Below are positions 48,698-57,435 of a stretch of 64,000 nt of DNA, in pieces. Below the pieces are notes generated by a model. That model was given only the letters and a program-made list of their open reading frames with translations, ran no database searches and was not told the DNA's origin. Position numbers and translations under genes: made by a program. The stretch comes from Acidobacteriota bacterium. GTDB taxonomy: Bacteria > Acidobacteriota > Blastocatellia > Pyrinomonadales > Pyrinomonadaceae. Location: positions 248,001 through 312,000 of the forward strand of contig JADKEF010000003.1 in assembly GCA_016718135.1 (NCBI GenBank), read 5' to 3'. Position 1 is the stretch's first letter. Each line of letters starts with the position of its first letter.

Positions 48698-51600
48698 CTA
48701 CGGAATGTACTTCTTCGGTATCGGCGTATCGGTGGCCAACCCGAAGTTGCGAATACCGAGGCCGGAGGTCGACTGCGACAAATACCACGTACCGGCACGA
48801 TAGACCGCAATGTCGTCGCGTCCGTCGCCGTCGTAGTCGCCCGGAACTGGAACATCCCCGGCCAATCCCCAGTTGCGGACGAGAGTTGTCTGCGATGCGC
48901 TTTGCAGAATGTACCAGTTCCCCTCGCTCGCCCTAAAGACTGCGAAATCGTCTTTGTTATCACCGTCGAAATCGCCCGCGACCGGAAGATCGGTGGCGAT
49001 ACCAAAGCCGACGGAGACGAAATTCTGTGCCGGAACGCCGGTGTGGTTTGCGACGTACCAGCGGCCTTCGCTCGGCCGGTAAACGGCCAAATTTGTCCGG
49101 CCGTCACCCTCAAGATCAAAAGCCAGTGGAATATCCGTCGATAGTCCAAAGAACGAGACCGTAAACCCACCGCCGCTATTAAGCGTGTACCAGTTACGGT
49201 CGCTAGGACGCCAGACCGTCATATCGGTTCGGCCATCGCCATTAAAATCTCCGACGATCGGGATATCTGTAGCATTGCCCCAACGGCCATACGAAACGGT
49301 GTTTGTGGCACTGTTAAAGACGTAGAAGGTCGAGCCATTCGGGTCAGTTGGACGCCAGACAGCCACATCCGTCTTACCGTCAGCGTCGTAGTCGCCGGGA
49401 ACCGGAACGTCACCATTCAATCCCCAGTTCTGAGCTTTAATGCCCGCAACGGAGCGGTTCATCCACCAAGTACCGTCTGCCGGGCGGAAGATCGAAAGGT
49501 CTGTCCGACCGTCGCCGTCGAAGTCGGCACGCGACACAGGCGTCGAGAGCGGATGCTCAAACATTCCGCGGCCGTGTGTAGCGATACGCAGTTTTCGCGG
49601 TGCAACATTTGTGATCGCCATATCGAAAACAGCAACCCGCGGCAGCCCGGTGCCGAGCGGCGTCCAGTTCGAACCGCCGTCGGAGGTAGCATACACGCCG
49701 ATATCGGTTCCAACGTATAGATTCTGCGGATTGATCGGATCGATCACAAAAGCTGACGCAGGAACCTGCGGCAGACCATTGGATATGGATGTCCATGTCG
49801 GCTGCGGAGCCGAGAGATTGTTTGTTCTGTAAACGGTGTTAATGCCAAAGTTCGCGAGCGTGACATAGGCACGGTCAGGATTCTTCGGATCGATCGCCGC
49901 CCGGGCGACATAACCGCTCGGAACCTGATTGAGAGGGTCGAAATCAGTGAGTGTTGAAGAACCGGTCGTCGTGCCCGAAATTTGTCCTGCGGTCCGACTG
50001 TGTCCAATAATACGAATATTATCATTCTGCGGAGAGATACCGATCGCAGTTATTTCAACACCGAACGCCTGACTCACCTGCGTATGCGACACCCCCAGAT
50101 CCGCGCTTCGATACAGGCGATCCGAGCCAAAATAGACCGTATTTGGATTGCCCGGCCCTTGCTCCATTGGAGCGTAGAATAGAGTTGTCGCATCGCACGT
50201 AACCCCGTTCGCCGGCGTACTGCTGAAGCAGCCGCGAAGCGTCCAGCCACCGCTCGCCTGAGCTGTCGAGGTTCGGGTCGCATAGCCGATCTGAGAACCG
50301 CCAGAGGAGAAGTACTTGTGGTACTGACGGACGGCAGTGGTATCGACCGCATTCTGATCTATAAGCGTAAATCCGCCGTCACCGCCATCTACACGGAACC
50401 ACGTTCCAGCAGCGTTGAACATATTAGTACCGTTATCCTGGGTGCCGCCAATCGTAAAGTTTGGATCGGTCGGATGCACGGCGATGCTCATGAACTGGGT
50501 CGCACTAAAGGTCGTGTTATTGAGTGATGTCCACGCGATAGTTGCCGCACTCGCATCATTTGTGCGGTAAATGCCGCCATCGGATCCGAAATAGACGATC
50601 GACGGATTGGATGGTGCGACAGCGATGGCGTGAGAATCTACATGCAAGCCCTGCGCCGAAGCTGCGTTCGTCGTGAACGTCGCTCCGCTGTCCGAGGACC
50701 GACCGAATGCAAGCGTCGGTGAACCACCCAAGTATAAGCGACTTGCGTTTGTTGGATCGACCGCAACAGCGATGTCATAGAAACACTGCGGCGTGCAAAA
50801 ATTATTGTCGATCATCTGTGTGAAACTGACACCACCGTTCGTCGACCTAAGAACGCGTCCACCGAGGTTGCCCACGGCCGCGTAGAATGTCGCGTCGGTG
50901 TCACCCGCTGGATGAATGGCCGCAAATTCCGCAGTCAGCTCACTCGTAGACGTTGACGAAAAAACTTCGGGCTGCGTAAAGGTCACGGTCGTCGCATCGG
51001 CCGCAAGAGCGTTTGCGGTTCGATAAATGCCGCCTCCGTTCGCGATAACATTTGCGATCAGGATGTTCGGATTCGACGGATCGATGGCGACATCACGAAC
51101 ACTCAGATTTCCATTCCCGGCAAGTCCGGTGATGCGGGCAAACGTCGGATTTGCACCCGCTGCGTTGGTCGACCGGTAAAGCCCTCTGCTTGGCAGAACG
51201 TTATTAGACTGGCCGCCAATACCGCCCAGGCCTGAAGTCGAACCAACAAAGATCGTATTAGGATCGGTCGGATGAACTGTAACCTCACCGATCCCACGCC
51301 CGGTAAACACGTCCACATTTCCGGCATCCTTATTGAAGGGGCCTGAGACCGTTGCGGTCGTGCTCGGATTGTCTATGCGATAAACGCCGACGCCAAAGAA
51401 GCAATCAGCACAAAATCCTGATTCGCCAGTGCCGACGTAAAGTATCTCCGGATTCGACGGCGCCAGTGCAAGGGCCCCGACCGCGAGTGACAGAGCCCCG
51501 TCCATCAGAGCCGTCCACGTGGTGCCACCATTGGTCGAACGGTATAGCCCACCCTGAGCGGTTCCAACATAGACAATGTCCGGATTCGTCGGATGGACCG

Positions 51601-52012
51601 CGATAGACAGCACACGTCCGCTGGCCGTAGTAGATGGTCCCGTGCCCACCTGAGCATTGGGGATCGGGGCCGGGCCGATGGGGGTCCATGCTGCCAGCAT
51701 CGCTGTTTTTTCGCGTGAAGCAGGCAGTTCAAATCGAGCCGTTTCCTGCTCAGCAAGCTGTTCGACCGCCTTGGGCCGTGCCTGCGGATCGACATCTTCG
51801 CCCTCATGCAGGCCGCGCTTCATTGCCGTTCCCTCAGCCCGCATCCGCATGAACTCTTCCTTGCTTACGCCTGCCTTCAAATGCTGTGGCATATCCGGAT
51901 CGTCATGATCGAGATTCAACAGATCAGCACCAACGCGCCTCACTGTGTCCCAACCCAAAACCAAGCCCATCGAAAGCCCGAGGACCACTAATAATACAGC
52001 TAGCTTTTTCAT
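48698..52012 (-). CDS. Very large secreted beta-propeller protein with C-terminal FG-GAP repeats
   Basis: The product has 1104 residues from ATG 52012 (AAGGAG four bases upstream); the longer frame to 52060 lacks a ribosome-binding site. A signal peptide (KLAVLLVVLGLSMGLVLG) and a helical pro-region with HDDPDMPQHLKAGVSKEEFM precede a sialidase/BNR or VPS10-like ten-bladed-type propeller (about 130-800). That has many blades of the kind HPTNPDIVYVGTAQGGLYRS followed by TNGGTTWT. Residues about 815-1104 are six FG-GAP/VCBS units (DYDADGKTDVAVWRPTDPNG, DFDGDNKDDFAVFR). The FG-GAP units are like those of the protein at 22.9 kb. It is probably a surface or secreted binding/glycoside-processing protein; no catalytic residues are evident. 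Confidence 0.88.
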   Translation of the reverse strand: MKKLAVLLVVLGLSMGLVLGWDTVRRVGADLLNLDHDDPDMPQHLKAGVSKEEFMRMRAEGTAMKRGLHEGEDVDPQARPKAVEQLAEQETARFELPASREKTAMLAAWTPIGPAPIPNAQVGTGPSTTASGRVLSIAVHPTNPDIVYVGTAQGGLYRSTNGGTTWTALMDGALSLAVGALALAPSNPEILYVGTGESGFCADCFFGVGVYRIDNPSTTATVSGPFNKDAGNVDVFTGRGIGEVTVHPTDPNTIFVGSTSGLGGIGGQSNNVLPSRGLYRSTNAAGANPTFARITGLAGNGNLSVRDVAIDPSNPNILIANVIANGGGIYRTANALAADATTVTFTQPEVFSSTSTSELTAEFAAIHPAGDTDATFYAAVGNLGGRVLRSTNGGVSFTQMIDNNFCTPQCFYDIAVAVDPTNASRLYLGGSPTLAFGRSSDSGATFTTNAASAQGLHVDSHAIAVAPSNPSIVYFGSDGGIYRTNDASAATIAWTSLNNTTFSATQFMSIAVHPTDPNFTIGGTQDNGTNMFNAAGTWFRVDGGDGGFTLIDQNAVDTTAVRQYHKYFSSGGSQIGYATRTSTAQASGGWTLRGCFSSTPANGVTCDATTLFYAPMEQGPGNPNTVYFGSDRLYRSADLGVSHTQVSQAFGVEITAIGISPQNDNIRIIGHSRTAGQISGTTTGSSTLTDFDPLNQVPSGYVARAAIDPKNPDRAYVTLANFGINTVYRTNNLSAPQPTWTSISNGLPQVPASAFVIDPINPQNLYVGTDIGVYATSDGGSNWTPLGTGLPRVAVFDMAITNVAPRKLRIATHGRGMFEHPLSTPVSRADFDGDGRTDLSIFRPADGTWWMNRSVAGIKAQNWGLNGDVPVPGDYDADGKTDVAVWRPTDPNGSTFYVFNSATNTVSYGRWGNATDIPIVGDFNGDGRTDMTVWRPSDRNWYTLNSGGGFTVSFFGLSTDIPLAFDLEGDGRTNLAVYRPSEGRWYVANHTGVPAQNFVSVGFGIATDLPVAGDFDGDNKDDFAVFRASEGNWYILQSASQTTLVRNWGLAGDVPVPGDYDGDGRDDIAVYRAGTWYLSQSTSGLGIRNFGLATDTPIPKKYIP

Positions 52013-52235
52013 AAAACTCCTTGTAAACGGCAATCTGCCGGGGATAGCTCCCATTCCCAAGCGGGACGAGACGAAAATGGGGCGGTCGCCTTAACCAGTC
52101 AGCAGCGGGAGGGACGCTTAAGACCCCGATCAGTCTTCCAAAGAGATCACAACGCGAGACCTCGTGGGCAATAGACTATGTGAATGAACTTCTTATTATT
52201 ACCATATTAGGCGTAAAAACGTAACTGCCCGGAGG

Positions 52236-53333
52236 TTATGGATAGGTAAGCCGCCCCGTCGAATTAGATCTGCGGGCCGCATCGAGGACACTCTGGACTC
52301 GGACGCCGTCGGCGAAGGTCGCGGCGTGTTCGATCGTGGTCTCGCCATTGCGAATCGCATCTACGACTCGCGGAGCGATCTCGACGAATGCTCGGGCGAA
52401 GCCAGTGTCAGGCATTCCGGGGAGCAAAGTGCCGCGGTCGACCTCGAGGGGCGTCCATTCGGACTCGCCGGGGTTTGCGATAGCGATCCCTCCGAGGTGA
52501 TCGATACGCATGAAGCCGTCGGTGCCAAAAAATTCCATCAGATTCTGATAGTCAGGGCCGTCTGTCATCGAAACAGTAGCAACGCCCGTCGTATTCTCGG
52601 TGAGTATTCCGTCGTTGAATCGTAGCACCAGACTCGTAGCATCATCGCTCGTAACTTCCCGGCTGATTCCCGACGCATCCTTTCTCTTAGGAATATGCGT
52701 CTGCAATTGGCAAAAGACACTCGCCACCTCCGTATCCAAAAGCCAATGAAACGAATCAATAACGTGCGAGCCGATCGCACCTAAAGCTCCGCCGCCCACT
52801 GCTTCATCCGACCACCAATTCCAGGGAATATTGGGATCGCCGCGATGCGGTGCCTGAAACGTTGCCTTGGCGTGACGAACCTTACCGATCGCCCCTTCGC
52901 GAAGCATCTTGTAGGCTGTCAGGCGACCGGGCTGAAACCGCAATTCGTGGTCGATCAAAGCCAGCATCGGCCTGCCGGCGGCTGCCGCTACCTCTGCCAC
53001 TGCCAACATCTCACTCGCCTCGGCAACATTCATCGCCATCGGCTTTTCACAGAGAATGTGCTTGCCCGCCTCGATCACAGCGAGCGTCATTTCGCGATGC
53101 AGGTTTGGCGGGGTAGTGACGCAGACAAGGTCAACATCGGGATGCTCGATCGTTTCACGCCAATCACCGGTGGCGTGGCCGATGCCGAATTCGTCCGCCG
53201 TCAGCCTTGCATTTTCGATACTTCCGCTCGCAACTGAGACCACGCGGGCTCCTTCGCAACGCAAAAACGACGGGATCTGCACACGCTTAGCAAAACCCGT
53301 CCCAATGATTCCGATGCCGACCGTTTCTTTCAT
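52236..53333 (-). CDS. Gfo/Idh/MocA family oxidoreductase
   Basis: This 365-residue NAD(P)-dependent dehydrogenase begins with the Rossmann motif VGIGIIGTGFAKRVQIPSF. It carries VCVTTPPNLHREMTLAVIEA, the catalytic EKP of KHILCEKPMAMNVAEASEML, and the C-terminal beta-sheet domain with GGGALGAIGSHVIDSFHWLL. The Lys of EKP and His/Asp residues of that region form the active site. Substrates are typically sugars, inositols or their derivatives. A stop near 52236 leaves a normal length. The 223-base gap to the propeller gene shows no clear element. Confidence 0.92.
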   Translation of the reverse strand: MKETVGIGIIGTGFAKRVQIPSFLRCEGARVVSVASGSIENARLTADEFGIGHATGDWRETIEHPDVDLVCVTTPPNLHREMTLAVIEAGKHILCEKPMAMNVAEASEMLAVAEVAAAAGRPMLALIDHELRFQPGRLTAYKMLREGAIGKVRHAKATFQAPHRGDPNIPWNWWSDEAVGGGALGAIGSHVIDSFHWLLDTEVASVFCQLQTHIPKRKDASGISREVTSDDATSLVLRFNDGILTENTTGVATVSMTDGPDYQNLMEFFGTDGFMRIDHLGGIAIANPGESEWTPLEVDRGTLLPGMPDTGFARAFVEIAPRVVDAIRNGETTIEHAATFADGVRVQSVLDAARRSNSTGRLTYP

Positions 53334-53350
53334 GTACTCGGCAGAATAAC

Positions 53351-53379
53351 AAAAAAAGCGTAGGGTTTACTCCCTACGC
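53351..53379 (-). terminator. Intrinsic terminator after the PilZ gene
   Basis: Minus strand: a perfect 8-bp stem GCGTAGGG/CCCTACGC with a 6-base loop, then seven T. Confidence 0.92.
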
Positions 53380-53403
53380 CTCGTAAATCAATTTAAATTT
53401 TCG

Positions 53404-53874
53404 TTATTGATCGGTACCGAGCTCTAGATTACGGGCAGCGATCTTCAAGCCCCTCGTTCCGTTTCTGAGAAATGTCTCGTAAATTTCTTTGTCCGTGCCC
53501 GTAAGGCTCAAGATGGTCGCCCCGATAAGAAATTTCTCGGCCGAGATGTTCGCACCGACCTTTTCATAGCGGCGCCCGATCGCCCTCAGGAATACCTTGC
53601 CATTTGGCAGATCGATCTCGATATTCAATGGACGTTCGTGGCCGACGAGGTATTTTTCCTTGAGCCTGATGAAGCCGACGATAAAGCCAATACCGCTTCT
53701 GCTGATATCCATCGTCTCGCCCAGAATACAGGCCGAACGGGCCGCGTCTCTCGAACGCTCGGTATTTGTCTCGGGGTCGAACCATACCCTGACCGGCGCC
53801 GCAAAGTGTCTACGATTGGACACCGTCCGCTCGGAAAAGGAGCGACTGAATCTGGATATTAGCTCACGTATCAT
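53404..53874 (-). CDS. PilZ domain protein
   Basis: A 156-residue protein. The PilZ c-di-GMP-binding signature is present as the arginine-containing NRRHFAAPVRVWF start and the DISRSGIGFIV motif (D/N-x-S-x-x-G). Strands ending LRAIGRRYEKVG complete the beta-barrel. No output domain is fused, so it is probably a small adaptor that binds c-di-GMP and acts on motility, secretion or other surface machinery. It is followed by a strong terminator and is monocistronic. Confidence 0.82.
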   Translation of the reverse strand: MIRELISRFSRSFSERTVSNRRHFAAPVRVWFDPETNTERSRDAARSACILGETMDISRSGIGFIVGFIRLKEKYLVGHERPLNIEIDLPNGKVFLRAIGRRYEKVGANISAEKFLIGATILSLTGTDKEIYETFLRNGTRGLKIAARNLELGTDQ

Positions 53875-53931
53875 TGGCTCCCCTTCCTACAACTCGGAAC
53901 TTTTAGGTATAAACACTTACGTAATAGGGAT

Positions 53932-54822
53932 TTAAGGTCGCAACGCCTTTCCGCCGTTGTCTTTCGCTGAGATCGCAGGCCGCCCCTTAGCGTCAAGAAC
54001 GATCAAAAATGACTGCACACCGCTCTTCTTATATTCTGCCGGTGTAGCCGTCGCGGAGTACTTTTTCTTATCTCCGGCCAGATCAATAGCGAAGTTATAA
54101 CCCGTTGATTCACTTGTCTTTATGTCATCCGGCAGGAGGCCGCCCGAGATCAGCGTCGGCATGTCCGCGTACAGTCCTCCGTTCTGCAAGCTATGCGCCA
54201 GTTGAGCCTTAAAGATGCGATCAAGCATCCTTTTTGCTTCCTGCTCGTGAGTCTGGATACGTAGGTTAAAGAAGTAGTTCTTACCCTCAGCTTTGATGGT
54301 TTTCGCGGTTTCTTCGTCAGCGGTCAGGATGATCCAGAATTCACCTTCTTTCTTGAGCTTTATCGTCTGGAGTTCTTTCTTATCGCCGTCGTCATTTGGC
54401 AGATTTGCCGTTACGGTAGCCGTCTCGCCTGTGATGATCTCACCGTTTATCTCGATCTCTGCGGGGACCTGGCCAGCGATCGCCTCAAAATCGAGCGAAA
54501 ATTCCTTAAGCTCGTTGTCGTTCAAACTCTCGATCGCCGGACGCAGATTCGTCAGAAACAGAGCGTCGCGAAAGCGCTTTTCACGCAGATGTCTGTAAAA
54601 TGCTCGGACGGTATCCGCAGGTCCACCGGCAGTAATGTCAATCGTCGCTCCCTTTACGGTTTCGGCGACTCGATCGACCAGAGCTGTATTCGCTGCGGTC
54701 TTAATTTCCGCATTTGCGGCATTCTGCGAAGCCGCGGGCGAACACGCTCCAAACACGACGAAACTCGCCATCAAAACCGCAAGCGAAGATCTTCGGATAA
54801 AAAGACGGATCGGATCAATCAT
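53932..54822 (-). CDS. Lipoprotein of unknown function
   Basis: The product has 296 residues from ATG 54822; the frame continues to a GTG at 54864 but the lipobox fits the shorter start. The signal peptide has a lipobox at VVFGAC (Cys27), so it is a lipoprotein. Residues 60-190 look like an NTF2/DUF4878-type fold: AFYRHLREKRFRDALFLTNL, then strands ending EGEFWIILTADEE. The C-terminal part (about 200-296) with AKRMLDRIFKAQLAHSLQNG and YADMPTLISGGLLPDDI resembles the C-terminal region of type II secretion pseudopilin-like proteins. I assign no function. Confidence 0.7.
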   Translation of the reverse strand: MIDPIRLFIRRSSLAVLMASFVVFGACSPAASQNAANAEIKTAANTALVDRVAETVKGATIDITAGGPADTVRAFYRHLREKRFRDALFLTNLRPAIESLNDNELKEFSLDFEAIAGQVPAEIEINGEIITGETATVTANLPNDDGDKKELQTIKLKKEGEFWIILTADEETAKTIKAEGKNYFFNLRIQTHEQEAKRMLDRIFKAQLAHSLQNGGLYADMPTLISGGLLPDDIKTSESTGYNFAIDLAGDKKKYSATATPAEYKKSGVQSFLIVLDAKGRPAISAKDNGGKALRP

Positions 54823-54929
54823 CGGTATTTGCACTAGTAGTTGATCAAAAATGTGGAAGGCCACGAAGAAAAAGCGACACGCTAATCACAAGTATAGCGT
54901 GTCGCACAAAAAGTTAAAACAGTTTTTTT

Positions 54930-57254
54930 CTAGGCCGCTTTCTTGCCAGCCAGCCAAAGTTCACGGCCGACAAGGTAGAGAACGCCGGCAAGAACCAGAA
55001 ACGGAAGGAACCCGAGCAGATCCGAGTTGAAGAACGGATTGCTCTCCTTCGACCAGTGTTCGGCGGCATCCTGAATACCCTTGAGCGTCGGTTGCACGGC
55101 GAAAAGTGCGATCAGAATACCGGCGATCGCTCCACCGGCGATATAGCCGGACGCGAGTAGAACGCCGTTCGATTTGTCTGTTTCGGCAACGATCTCGTCG
55201 TCCGTAAGGTTCTTGGCGGCGAGTTTTCGCTTCAAGTAAATATCGACCAGATATCGAACAATGCCGCCGATAAAGATCGGTGTCGAGGTCGAGAGCGGCA
55301 GGTAGATTCCCACTGCAAATGCCAGCGAAGGCACACCGGCGAGTTCTAGCACGACGGCGATCATCGCACCGAGAATGACCAAGCCCCACGGCAGATTTTG
55401 CCCGAGCACGCCCTTGATGATGTAGCTCATCAGCGTCGCTTTCGGAGCGTCGTAACGCGTCAGGTCGTTGCCGTCATCGTCTTTTTTGAGAATGCCGTTA
55501 ATGCCGGGATCGACGAAATAGGCGACCTTGCCGCCGGTGTCGATGAGGTATTTACCGACCTGGCCGTCTTTGGGCTCGGTGTTTTGCCAGACGCGGTAGG
55601 TGTTGGTATCGCTATCTTTGTATTTGCCGTTGGTGACCTTTTCGGTCTGATATTCGCCGCCTTGTTTGAAGAGCTTGTCCTCAGTGATCGTCACCGCGGC
55701 AACCGGATTTGCCGCGTCGATCTTCTGAAAGTAAGTCTCGTTATTGTTCAGCATGATCAGCAGCGAACCCAGCACGAGAGCCGACGCTGTCGCACCGATC
55801 AGAATTGCTATCTGCTGATTCCGCGGTGTGCCGCCGACCCAGAATCCTGTCTTGAGATCCTGCGAAGTCGTGCCGCCATTCGAAGCCGCGATACAAACAA
55901 TACCGCCGATCGACAACGCAGTAACAAAGTACGGATCAGCCGCCGTCCAGCCGAGTGCGAGAAAGGCAAGGCACGTTATCAGTAGCGTTGCTACCGTCAT
56001 CCCCGAGATCGGATTTGACGACGAACCGACCTCACCCGTGAGCCGCGACGAAACTGTTACAAACAAGAATCCCAGAATGACGATGAGGATCGCACCGAGG
56101 ATCGACGTAAGCGGGCTTGTAAATACGCTCAGGCCGAGTTGCGGGAAGAGCATGATACCTGCGATGAGGATAACGACGCCGACGACGACCCATTTCATCG
56201 ACAGATCCTGATCGGTACGCGGAACGTTTTTGGCTTCTTCGCTTGAACCGCCGCGAAGGTCAGCAAGTCCGCCCTTGAGGCCATGCCAGATCGTCGGCAG
56301 GCTACGCACGAGCGAGATCATTCCCGCCATCGCGACCGCTCCGGCCCCGATGTAGAGAACATATGCTCCGCGGACTTGTCCCGGCGACATCTCCGCGATG
56401 GTCTTGCTTATCTCCGGAGCGACAGGGCTGGTCACCGCGTCACCGAAAAACTTGATCATCGGGATAATGACGAGGTACGAAAGTACGCCTCCGCCCATCA
56501 TCAATCCGGCGATCTTTGGTCCGATGATATAGCCGACACCGAGCAACGTTGGATCGTTGTCCGAACCTACGGAACCGCCCTTAAATGCCTTGTCCGAAAA
56601 ATTGTAGCCAGGCGATTCTTTCCAAAAGAACAGCACCTTCATCAAACCGTTGAAAAGGAATCCCATCGCGAATCCGATCGAGATGATCTTGCCTCCGCGA
56701 AGCGCCGCGTCGTCGTCGCCCGCAAGGTGACTCTCCGTCGAGGCTTCACGAGATTCTTTCGAAGCTCCGGCCTTCAAAACCTCGGCACAGGCCGTGCCTT
56801 CGGGATATTTCAAAAAGCCGTGCTGGTCTCTGATGAGAGCGCGCCGCAGCGGAATCATCATCAGGATTCCGAGCAATCCGCCCATGATCGCGACCATCAT
56901 TACGCGGGTTATATCGAGATCGAACCCCAGGATCATGATCGCCGGCATTGTCACGCCGACGCCAAAGGCGATCGATTCGCCTGCGGAGCCTGCGGTCTGC
57001 ATGACGTTGGCCTCGAGAATCGTCGCGTCCCTCATGCCTATCTTTCACAGCAGTCGAAACAGCGTGATCGCGATAACGGCGACCGGTATCGACGCTGAAA
57101 CGGTCAAACCCGTCTTCAAAACGAGATACAGTGATGAGGCACCAAAAATGATACCGAGTAGCGTACCGACAATAAGCGGAAACGGCGTCAACTCACGCAG
57201 CGTCGTCTTGTCTGGAATGTAGGGCTTAAAATGCTCGAGAAACGGATTCTTCAT
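54930..57254 (-). pseudogene. OPT family oligopeptide transporter interrupted by an in-frame TGA
   Basis: One reading frame of 775 codons is broken only by TGA at 57045-57047 (codon 70). Upstream reads SASIPVAVIAITLFRLL, downstream KIGMRDATILEANVMQTAGS, exactly continuous with OPT/YSL transporters, where a Ser or similar codon stands there. About 14 transmembrane helices follow. A second ATG lies ten bases after the stop and could allow reinitiation, but the N-terminal helix pair would be a separate chain. Possible explanations are a point mutation, a sequencing error or stop readthrough. No SECIS-like structure is convincing. Predicted role, if intact: proton-coupled uptake of oligopeptides or metal chelates. 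Confidence 0.9.
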
Positions 57255-57435
57255 CTTGAAGCAAGCTCCTTGAAAGGCGGATTTTGATCTGGGGAAAGGT
57301 CTGCTAGGAATTTACAGCGATTTTGGTTTTCAAGCAAGTGTTTAGCCGCAGAGTGCATAGAGGTCACCGAAAGATAGGCGATTCGATGGAAGGTTATGGT
57401 AAATTTGTGTCATCCAATATTGAGGAACGCCGCTT

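Noticed and set aside
57045..57047. TGA in the OPT gene as selenocysteine
   Set aside because: The position is not redox-active in this family and no convincing SECIS hairpin follows.
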